Shown one piece after another: positions 38,901 to 50,900 of a stretch of 64,000 bases of DNA. A program made the position numbers and the translations under genes. The DNA comes from Heterocephalus glaber. Its lineage: Eukaryota; Chordata; Mammalia; Rodentia; Bathyergidae. The notes beneath the pieces were generated by a model. It made no database searches. It saw only the letters and a program-made list of their open reading frames with translations, and had not been told where the DNA came from. The stretch spans positions 2,712 to 66,711 of the forward strand of contig NW_004624848.1 of NCBI RefSeq assembly GCF_000247695.1, read 5' to 3'. Each line of letters starts with the position of its first letter. Position 1 is the first letter of the stretch.

Positions 38901-41900
38901 GTCCTGAGTTCGATCCCCAGTGTATATAAAAAAAAGACTACATATGGAATCAGTTGATTTTGATAGCTAAAATTTCAGATAACAACTTTATGTATCATAG
39001 TTTTTAAAGTCCATCTATTTAGTTATAAATCTTATTCATTTTTTATGTGATTCATGGTATATATTTTACTCTCTTTTTCCTTTTTTTGGTACCAGGGATC
39101 GAACTCAGGGCTTTCCACTTGCGAGGCAGGCGGCGGAACCACTGAGCTAAATCCCCGGCCCACTCTCTTTTTAAAAGTAAAGGAAAGCCATGCTTGGTAG
39201 CACATGCTTATAATTCTAACCCTCTGGGAGGTTGAAGCAGGGGAATCACAAGTTTGAGTCTCACCTGGGCGGTTCAGCCAGTAAGTGAGACAGTCTCAAA
39301 ACAGGGAATGCAGAAAGGGCTGGTTTGTAGCTCAGTGGGAAGGCTCTGGGTTCAACACCCAGTACTGGGGGAAAAAAGTAAAGGCTTTATTATTGTATTG
39401 CATAATACCACTAACATTTGGTCTTAGACTCCATGTATACATTTTTAATTGCTAATTTATTGTATTTATGTAAATATTGGTCAACTGTGCTTCATGAGTA
39501 AGCTGGCATTACTTAGCATATAATAGCTATTAATATAATCCTTTGAGCCAAAATTCAATTACAATGAAAGATATTAAATTAATTTGCCATTTTATTTATG
39601 ACTTAAGCTTGTCAGTAATGTTTAATATAGTAAGTACTAAACTGTCAGACTACGATGCTCCTGGATTTAGTAATGATTTTTGAGTTGTTTGTTTTTTCCC
39701 TGAGGAATTCCAAATTAATATATTTTGAGTCATTATTTTTGTTTTTTGTGGTATTTGTCACTTTTATTTTATCATCAAGCTGATGGCTGTTGCTTCCGAC
39801 TGTACTACAGTCAATGTTGCTGATTCTTTTTTTCCTCTTTTTAATTTGGTACTTCTAATCTGCTGTGAATGTAGAAACCAAGCCACAAACCTTTGAAAAT
39901 GTCTAATAAAAAAGAGGCAGAGCAAGTTTTCATGTGATACTAATATGTGGTTTATTGACTGAACTTTTTAATAGTTATTTTGATTATTTGTTTCTTTACT
40001 TTCTCTCTATATTCTAAAGGTAAAATTTACTAGATAATTGAACAGTACCATTCTGAATGGTAGAATGGTACTTTTGACGGCAAGAAAGCTCTTTGTAAAG
40101 AATTCCAGGGAATATATTCTACTGTGGCTACTCTTCAGAGAAAATACTAATTATCACATCCTTATTATTCAGAATCTAGGATTGAAACTAAAATGACTCT
40201 GTCTGTACCAACATAACTGGCAGGGGCAAGGGATAAATGTATAGATCTAGTGACATCTCTTTCTTCTTCCTGGTTCCAGTGTATTTTTTGAGATATTTTA
40301 TTTTGGAGGAGTTTGGAGAATTTAAGTAATGGTAGTGTTTTATATAAAAATATGATAAAATAACTTGAAGATTGTGACATGAAGCCAGGCACATGGCATA
40401 CACCTACAATCCCAGCACTCTGGGAGATTGAGCCAGGAGGATTGCAAGTTCGAGTCCAGCCTGGGTAACTTAGCAAATTAGAGAGACCCTTCCTCAAAAC
40501 AAAACGAATGAATAAACAAACAAAAAGGGCTGGGGATGTAGCTCAGTGTGAAAGCCCTGGGCTCAATCCCCAGTGCCAAATAAAATGTGATAAAAACCTA
40601 ACAAACTATTATATAAAAAGCCCTGAGATACGAAACGAATTAGGCAAAAACCAGAACAGTTAGCTGACTTCTTAAATACACAGTAACTTACAGCCAGTGC
40701 AGTCTTGGCATGTGCTGGCAAAGAGGCTCATGGGGCAGATGGGTGAGGACGTTGTTCATCAGCACCCTGAGAAGAGAAGAAACCACAGCTGTCACGTTTT
40801 TCTGCTTCCTTTCTCATCCTGTGCCAAACACTACCGTCTTCTTATGAAACCAAGCCAGACTACTAAGTTAGTGGTCTTCTCTTTGCAAGTTTTCCTATGC
40901 ATGTCCTAGTGTGTGTAGGCGCTTGATAGTACAGTGTCTACAAACAGAAGTTGTCATGTGGAAGGAAGAGTGATGTTGGTAACAGAGGCCATCAATGGTG
41001 GGCTGGGAAAAGCAGGTGATTTGAAATGATTGTTTTCTTCACCAATCATGATACTTTGCCTTTACCAATAATATATGGCAGTAATGTGTGCTTAAGGGCA
41101 TTTCAATAAAACACATAGTAAGACTACATTCAGTTTTGATGGGCTGACTTTCTAGAAGGTAGAGAATCTTATGAAATGGTTAGAATTGTAAATAGCCTTG
41201 GAGAAAATAATGAAGAGATAGTTTTTAGTTCAAAAATCCTTTTAGGAGTTTTAATAGTCCCAAATTTAATGTGCTAATGCTTAAAGCATTCATTTTTATT
41301 CATGCCTTTTCTTTCAATTGAAACATTTGCTTTAATTTAGTACTTACAAGAGAATAAGAGAATTTAGGCCATAAAACGTTAGTGGGGAAATTCGACTGAG
41401 GTGATTATCTTCAATGATCCTGCCAGCCAGAAGAAAAAAATGGATTCATTTATATATTTTTAGAATGTAAAGAGGAATACTGTAAAATGACATAAATGAA
41501 ACATACAGCCATTCAAGTCTGTGGAGATCTTCAAAGACACCTGGCTCCAGGAAGGTTATTCTGTTATGACTGAGATACCTAGAAAAGGAGAAATAGCTAC
41601 TATCAATTTATACTTTTTTCATATTAACAATAAAACAAAACTCATTCATCTTAGATTTTATTATTTATCATTCTTATCATGCCACTTCCTCTGCCTTTGA
41701 GGCTTTAAGAGTTCCTATTTTAAAGCCTATATGACCTGTAGCTTTTAATTTCCCCATGATTAGTGAATTAATTAATCGAGTGCTGTGGCCCGAGCCTGAA
41801 GATGGCCATTTGCCTCCTCCCTACTTCCTTTCTCCTCCATAAATTGGAGTCAAACAGACACAATATTGTAGACGCTGGTTGGCACAGCCCCGGGAGACAG

Positions 41901-44900
41901 TTACATTGTGTATCCTTCCCTGTTCCCTTCCTGGGCACGCCCTGATCACAAAACAAACACACTACATTCCACCTAGGCCACTGGGCCATGTAGCACTGTT
42001 TGCCTTCCACTATAAATAAAGAGCACGTGGTGTTCCAGGTGGCCATTAGCTTCCAACAAGCCATGGTTCCACCTGGTCCCAAACTTCAAGAGTAGTCATA
42101 GTTTCTTCATCTTTCCTTCATCTCCCACTGCTCTCCTTGGCTTCATAGGGTCCTATGCTATGGAGGTTGAGGCAGTCAACCTATGTTTTCATTGATTTAT
42201 CTAGTTGTTTTGAGTTGCTACTCTACGGTGGTGTTGGTTTGGATAAATGTGCCCTAAGTGGCCCGTGTTAAAGGTCTTGTCTTTAGGGTGGTGCTACTGA
42301 GAGGTGTCATGGACTTCACAGTGGGGCCCCAAGGGAGGGAAGTCCTTTGGTCACCAGGAAGGGGCGCATGAAAGAGACTGTGGGCCCCCGGCTTCTTCCT
42401 CTTTCTCTGTTTTGTTTCCTGACCTTGACGTGAGGGGCTCTGCTCTACCACACACTCCCTGACATCATGCATCAGGGCCAAATGATCATGGATTGGACCT
42501 TCTAAAACTGTGATCCAAAATAACCCTTTCTCCTTATAAGTTAGTTGTCTCAGGTAAGTTGTCATCATAGTGACAGAAAGCTGACTAACACAATGGCATC
42601 GTGTGAACCATATCATCCTGTTCTTTGAGGGGCTCTGAATCTGGAGGGGAGATGGGATGGGATGTGAAGCATATAGAAACCAGAGGAAAGCATTCAATGT
42701 TCATGTTCAGGCAGTGCAGAGCACAAAGCCCTGCTTTTCCTACAGAGCATCTCCCTGAAGTTGGCAAGCATGAGAGAGAGAATTTAGTTCTATCTATGCA
42801 AACATGGCATTTACACAAACACATAAAAAGAATGTGCAGGAGTTATTTTAGGCAGAGGAAATAGGTGACAATACTATCAACTGAAAATCTGATGGAGTGA
42901 GTTGTTTTTTGGGGGTAGGACAGACAGTGGGATAAGAATAACAAACAAAGGGACAGAAATGCCAAGGCAGGAAATTATTTATTTATGTAATTTTTGGTTA
43001 CATTTTTCTTTCACTTATTCCTTCTATGAGACTATTTGGTAGAACACAATGAAATGGATCTCTGAGAAAGTCTAGTTTTAAAAATTTTACTCTTAAGTAC
43101 AATGTGCTACCACTTCATATCCATTAGGACAGTTATTGTAAAACAAAGAAAACCCTAAATCAGAAAAAAAATAAGCAAAAATGTGGAGAAACTGAACTCT
43201 TGTTCCTAGCTGATGGCAAAGTAAAACAGTGCAGCTGCTTTGGGGAAACAGTGTGGTGTACACAGTCAGTGGAATCTTATTCAGGCTTACAAAGGGGGAG
43301 GGTCCAACAGCTACTACGTGGGGACGGATGCTGAACACATTGTGCTTCGTGAAATAAGCCAGACACAAATGGACAAACATTTTATGATTCCATTTACATG
43401 AAGCACTTAGAGTTGTCAATTGATAGGAACAGAAAGCAGAATGGCGAGCTCCAGCGGCTAGAGGGAGGAGAAATGGTTAGTTATTGTTTAACAGGTGTGG
43501 AGTTTCTGCTGAGGAGACAGAAAGCTCTGGAGTAGAGGATGGTGAGGGTGACACAACAGTGTCAGTCTACTTAATCCCACGGAACTACACGTTTCAACGT
43601 GGCTATAATGGTAGACTTTATATTATGTATATGTTATCACAATAAAAAGCTTTTCTCTTTTACAGCGCTTTATATATTTATAAAAGCACACTAATGAAAG
43701 AGGAACACTCAAAGGCCGGTCGTGCAGCTCAGGGCAGAGCGTGTGCTTAGCATGTGTGAGACCCTAGGCTCGTCCCCAGCACCCACACCCAGAAATGAAC
43801 ACACGGAATCAAAACAAAAACCTGACGACTGGGAAAGTCTTTGGCTTTTTTTCTTCTACAAACACCTCATCGGGCTTCCTTGCTTTGACTAAGTTCACTC
43901 AGCCATCACTCCTCTCGCCATGGCTGACCCGCACTGTTCTCACTGTTTACCGAGTTTCCTACGGATGTTCTCCTTTGTCCCCTACTGTCACCCGGAGGTG
44001 GGTACTATTTTAACTTGGACCTTACACTAGGGGGAACTAATGCATAGAAAAGAAGATAAATTTCCCAGCGCCATTCCCCTGCCCAGCGATGCGACCCGGA
44101 CTCAGACTCCAGCCTGTCTGTCTCCAGTCTTACATCTTGGCCCTGTGTCACTCTGTTCCTTCACCCCCCTGTTACAGCCCGCCTCGCACTGTTGAGAGCA
44201 GGTGGGCTGGACTGGACCCGAAGGGTCAGGCTGACCACATCGTGGTATAGGCACATTCATTAGCACTGGTACTTACAGTTTATTAAGGTTGTACAATCCT
44301 CTGAAGGCATAGGTGGATACAGATATGATCTGGTTGTTTTGCAAGTACCTGTGAAAATGATTATTAGAAAGGAAAACGATGAAGCAGAATTTCAGTTTTG
44401 CCACATGAAGGAGTGCCGTGGACGGAGGGTGAGATGGTAGTCCAACAGTATGAACACTGCTACTGCCTCTCGGTGGGAACTCCAACATGGTGAAGTAGGT
44501 GAATTTTCTGTTATGTGTATTTTACCAAAATTGAAAACTGATAAACATAATGAAATAATCTAGTGAAGTTATATATCATGCCATTCACTTTGCTATTAAA
44601 TTCGTGTATGCTTACTTAGGCTAGTTTTTACTTAGAAATTCTAGTTATCTAGGCCATGAATAATAGTAAAAAGTTACCATTTGGATTTTCTAGGAATAAA
44701 ACTTTAATGCATAGTAAAGGACTCACTAACCAGACAAACCTAGAAACCACATTTTTCTAACATTTCCAGTTATCATTATTCAAATTTGTAAGTACTCAAT
44801 ATAGTGCTGGTAAAATTATAAGTACATGACACTTTTAATGTCACCAATCATATTCCATGTTCACCACACATCTTCCAAGCAAATAAACTTAAATTTTAGT

Positions 44901-47900
44901 AAACTGGCACCTCAAGTCTTCTTCCACTGAGTGTTTGAGGCCATTCATAAGGAATGTTTCTTATGACAAAAGAGAAAAATATAAATTTAAAAAATCAAGA
45001 CTGGAAAAATATAAATGAGAGTTCAATGTTTAGACAAGAATGCAGGCTTGCAGAGGTAACTGAAGATAATTCTGACCTTGAGTTAACTGGAGGTCAAAAG
45101 AGAAAGGTACCAGTATATAACCTATTCAATCACATATAAAGCTTTACATTTCTATGTGTACAGGTCTAAGGTTCAGGGTGTCAAGTCTGTATTTTTATTC
45201 AGAATTCAGATCATCTTTGTTCTTTAGGGTGTCCTGAATTTATACATAACTTGTTATAAATCTTAGAGGCAGTAAGGGAGAAATCAGTATGAATGAGCTT
45301 TCAGTTAATTCAAAATTTTGACCAAAAGGATTCCTTATTACTTAGTAGGCAAGAAGACCTAGTTTTGATTATAAAATGTTACTATAAAAATTATTACGCA
45401 CCTGACAATTTCACTTGACATGCGAGGACTCAGTCATGTTAGTAAGTAATGCTTCTTTCTCACTAATACACAGAAAAACTATGTATTTATCTGGTTCTAA
45501 GTTTTGTAAGAATCGACTAAGCAATAGATTGCATTGCCTAGGGGTTAGATTCCAGTTAGATTCCCTTTTGTTGTTAGGCTATGTTGATAATTTTAATTCT
45601 TGGAACAAATTGGCTGTTCAAGAATTTATTTGATGTTTAATGTGAAAAAAATGCTAAGCCACTCTTATATAAACTTGAATGTTGATATTTGGATTTATAG
45701 TCTAACTCCTTTTAAACATGTGGCCTTAAGGTGGTGCTACAGATTAGAAAAATTCTGTAGACTCCCAAAATCAGAAGACAGAATAAGGAAGTACTCTCTT
45801 GAAGTTTTGCAGCAGGCACAATTTTGCAAAGATCTTCTCAATTGATGGATACATATTCAAAATGAGTTCTGAGGAACCATTTTTGTTAGACTTTTAATTT
45901 TCAAATCTGAAATATATTTAGCTGGGTTTTTAGAACACTTCATGCATTGTGTCCATGTGATATCTTCAAATATGCACATATATATATTAACATACCAGTT
46001 TCTCTAGTGTTAAACCCAAACTAAAACCAATACATATAAAAATGAAACAAGGAATTCTAAGATATTTTCTAGATAGTGTGATTTAAGCACAGAGCATCTG
46101 AAGCCAATACTTCAAGTATATAACAAGATGATTTAGTCACAAGTTGACCTAACACAGATAAATATCACCTGGGCCTCTGAGGATTTTAAGAGTACCCTCA
46201 TGACTCTAAGCATGTCAAATACCTCCTGAGGCCAAGATAAAACTCATCCTACCAGGCAGGTGGGAGAATGGAACCAAGTTCCCTAAACAGCGTGCTCAGA
46301 GGTTACAAACCACAGCAACCTGCTGTCTTGGGCAGAGACTAAATTTCCAAACAGTGGAAGAGCAGTCTTCATTATCTAACCTTGATGGTGAGTTTGGTAA
46401 AAGAGCATCCAGTCTTTCTCGAAGATGGGCACTGGAGGGTACCCATGTCAGAATGATGGTGAGTGAAAAGCTCCTGAGTACATATTGCTATTTTGGAGAG
46501 TGTGGTAGAACAGTGGTCCCCAACCTTTTTGGCACCAGGAACTGGTTTCATGGAAGACATTTTTTCCATGGATTAGTGGAAAGGATAGTCTGGGAATGAT
46601 CCACAGGAGCAAGCAACCTGGATCCCTAGCATTTGCAGTTCACAGTAGGGTTTGAGCTCCAGTGAGAATCTAATCTGACTGGTTGATCTGACAAGAGGTG
46701 GAACTCAGCTGAAGACTCCAGCGATTGGGAGTCACTGGGAATAGAGATGAAGCTGGACTCCTAACACACCACCAACCTGCTGTTGTGTATAGCAGTTGCT
46801 AACAGGCCATTGACCCCTGGTGGGGGGGCTGTGATGGAGGATTCATAGCAACAAGCTACAGTTGCTTTGGGGATTGGTACCTGAGATTTTTCTATAATGC
46901 CTTCTAGAACTTCTCAGAAAAAAAAAATGTTACCTAGGAGTCAGCTGTTGGCTGTTTTACCTAACAGATAAATAATTACTTGAAAAAGGGTTTGCTTTCA
47001 AGCAGTGATACTATAGGTCTCTAAAAATGTGGAAAGAGACAGATACACTCAAGAAATGCTAGTCAATTAATTATCAAGAATTAAAGTTTTTCTTACAGCT
47101 TCTGAAGATCATGGTACTTCTTGAAGGCATTGGGAGGAAGTTTTCTTATGAAGTTCCACTGAAGTGACCTAAAATAGAGGTAGTTTGGTTCTTAAAGGTT
47201 TTTTCTACTTTCTTCATTTTACAACATGAATAATTATAAACTGTAGTTACTTTAGCACCAGCTTTCAGCAAACTTTATGATGCTAATTATAATCACAGTA
47301 CTGTTTGAATTAGATCTGCTGATTTTGTATTATTGAATATACTCATGTTTTTAAAAATTTAGGTTGCAATATTGTAATTCTGACAAAAGAATTTAAATAA
47401 TAAAATGTGGAGAAACTTGATTTTCAATTATTTTTTCTATTTTTATTTAAAAATAGAAAATATTTTTCTATTTATTCTATTTCTATATTTATTTAGAAGG
47501 TGTCTGGTTTTTGAATAACAATAAAAAGAATGCTTTTCATTTGAAATGCACTCACAGATTTAGTTTTAAAATATTTTATTGCCTACATTCTAACGTTTTG
47601 AAATTAATTATGAAAGAAACTGTCAATTGATGCCAATAGTTGAACTATCTCTACTGAATGAGTGATCTCATTCTAATTACTATTAAGTTATATGGAAAGA
47701 TTTTCCTGTTTATCATTAATTTAATAAACACTTTGAGACAGACAAGGTTTTCTTTATGGTGGTTAGGGAAGCCCCAGGCCTTTAATTTTTTTCCTAAGTA
47801 AAGCATTGTAATATATCAGATAAATTAAGGAAATAAAAATCCAAGAGCAATGTAGCTCATGTCCCTTGCACAAACCACCCATAACTTTTCCAAGTAAATT

Positions 47901-50900
47901 ACTTTAACTGTGAAAAGATTTAAATGAGCTCTCTAATAATATGATGATATTATTAATACTATCATTATAGTCTATAGTGGAGTAGATACTTATTGACAAA
48001 TGTCCAACACACAACATTGTCTGTAGGTTAAAGACACTGTGATACAATAAACTAACAATGTTTAAATTTTGCATTAGCATTACTTAAACTTGGTAAGGAA
48101 TCTCTCTTGAAAGATAATGCTATGGCTTGTGTCTAGATGTCCCCCCAAAGCCTCATGTGGTCATAGATGGGGCTTTGCAGAGGTGGCTGGATCTAGAGTG
48201 TGATGCTGGGATTGATTCATAGTGCAATGCTAGGATTAAGGGTGCCCCACCCTGGGTGTGAGTGCTACCCACCCTAAGGATGGGTAGCTTGGATAGAATA
48301 TAAGGTACAGGAAGAGGACAGCTGCTGTTGTCATTGCTTATTGCTTGCTGCTTGCTGCTTTTGGTGTCTTCTGCCTGCCATGAACTATTTCTCCTCTGCC
48401 ATTCTACCCTGCCTTGCAGCCAGCCAATTATGAACTGAAATCTTTACAAACTGTCAGTTAAATAAATCTTTCCCCCATTAACTTTGGGTGTCAAGTATTT
48501 TGTCTCAGCAATGAGAAAAGTAACTAAGAGAGATAACACCTCAAACTCTCCAGACAATATTTGTGGACATAACTTGAGAAACATAGTTCTAGAATCTAGA
48601 AGAGCATCCAGTCTCAATGGGGAGTGAGGATTGATTCTTAGAAAGTAGAAAAACCTCTACTTTTTAATGTATAAAGCAAGGTATATATAAGGACATGTAT
48701 GGTAAGTTTAAGTATCAAAATTTCACAGGAGAGCAAATGTAGGAAAAAATATCTAAAAAGGCCCCCAGGGTGGAGGGACAATAAAGAAAAAAGATTAAAA
48801 ACACTGTTATAAACTACACATATCATGTACTTGATTTTTTAAAAATAAACGCCAAAGGTTGATTGTCTCTTGAAGTCAGTCTCAGCTGAGAATTTCTTTT
48901 CTACTAATGATCCTCACTTGGTTTATAGCCTACATTTCACTTTATATCCTGTGTTTGTATTGTAGAAGAATAAATTGTTAAATATTTGGGTTTGAGTTAA
49001 GACTCTAGATGAAATTTTTGTGTTATTAAAACTGTGTTCATTCATTCATTCATTTTCTCAACAAACATGTCCAATACCTGGAGGTTGCACTTTGGAACAA
49101 TAGATAATATTCATCTCTTAAGAGCCTTGCTCTCTTTTCTTCAGTATGAAAGCTTAGGATTTAAATTCATTCTTGTTGATACTATTCATCTTAGCTCATG
49201 TTGTGGCATATAATATTTATATTAATTGGAGGAGGAGGGATGGGGGAAGGGAAGGAGATTTAAAAAAGAAACAACCTGTGTACATGTAACTACTCCCAAG
49301 CTGTGTACATGTGACCACTTCATGTAAACTGCATGCACTAAAAACATACTGAAAAAATAAAAAATAAAGTTCAATAAGCTTGGTTTCTATTCATTGAAAT
49401 TTAATTCAAAAATATTTATTTAGAGATTATTACACTGTTAAGAATTTTGGAAGGTACATAGAAAAACCATGGGAATTATGTTGTTTTCCCTTTCGATGTA
49501 ATGGATAGAATCCCAATGACTAAGCAAGGAAGCGTATTTAATATACTTAAAAGATCAAAAGCGGTTCTATGGAAAAAGGCAAGAGGGAGATGCTAATTGC
49601 ACTTCCATATGGGAGTTACTATAGTAGGACAGGAGATTCATTTAAGGACTCCTACATAATTTATCTTAGAAAGCTGGATCCTTATTAATACAGAATGCCT
49701 AGGGTTTATAAGTTCTTTCTCTGTGATCCAAATATTTTCACAAATAGTGTTAGTATTTACATTTTCATAATATCCCATTGAAATGGAGAGAGGTGATTGT
49801 TATTTTCATCCATTAGGACAAACCAAAATACTTGTAAAATATAGCAGATTCTTACATTTTAAATTTTGATATTCCAAGTTTGACTCTTCACATAATCATG
49901 TATTTGTACTGTGATAGAGAAACCACCCAGTTTTGTAAACCCAGTCAGAGATAGCCCTGATTTTAATAAAGAAAGCTCTTACTATTGGATCTCATAGTTT
50001 TGGTGATTAAATTCTTGGGTCTTAAAGTTGAGCAAAGTTCATGTTTAGTGAGTTAGAATAATGTGTAAATATTCCTGTCTCTGTGTTTGCCTGTTTTATT
50101 CTTTCACATTTATGTGAAGTGTTTTCAATAACTTCAATAACCATTCCTTGGATTATTGGCTTCTTTGATACTTTATTTATATGTGATTTAATCTATGCAT
50201 GACATTTCACTATAATAGTTCCAACTCAAAATTGACAAAACTCAACAATGAAATGTGATATTTAATTTTTAATGTATTTGCTGTAAAGCCTAGAGTCCTT
50301 TTTCCCTATGGAATTGAACAAACAGACTGGGATAAGGTATGAAGCAGCTCTTCAGATGAAAGTATAAATGCATAAATGAACTAACGAAGTAGTTCAACTC
50401 AAAGTATAGAAGAATTCTGCTTTTTTTTTTTTCAGTATAGTGAATAAACCCAGTACTTTGCCCAGGGCAAGTGCTCTATCACTGAGCTACACTCGCAGGC
50501 CAGCCTATGAATGCCATCTTTTAACAAAGAATAAGTCAAATGCTGTAGACATAGCTTTTTAGCCTTATGCCTACATCTCCAAATGCCCACTTGGAATTTC
50601 TAATGCATTACTCTGCAATTTCAAATTGAAAAAACCAAATCTAACATCAGAGTCCTAATCGTCCCCCTTCCTGCCACCAAGTGTCCTCACTCTTGGATCA
50701 GTTTGTTACTCAGCCAGGAAAACTTGGAATCACCTTTGAGCCCTCCTTCTTTTTGCTTGCTTGTAGACAATCATTTGTGAGGATCTGGTCCCAGATTTTT
50801 TGTTTGTTTGCAGCACTGGGCATTGAATTTGGGGCTTCACATGTGCTAGGCAAGCATGCTACCACTAAACTAAACTTTTTTATTTTGAGAAATTATCTTA

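Noticed and set aside
38733..38932. Adjacent tRNA-like sequences as tRNA genes
   Set aside because: They resemble tRNA-Ala at the A and B boxes but are ID SINEs with A tails and target duplications, without a full cloverleaf.
42254..42697. 147-residue open frame on the minus strand
   Set aside because: Lies largely antisense to a MaLR-like LTR.
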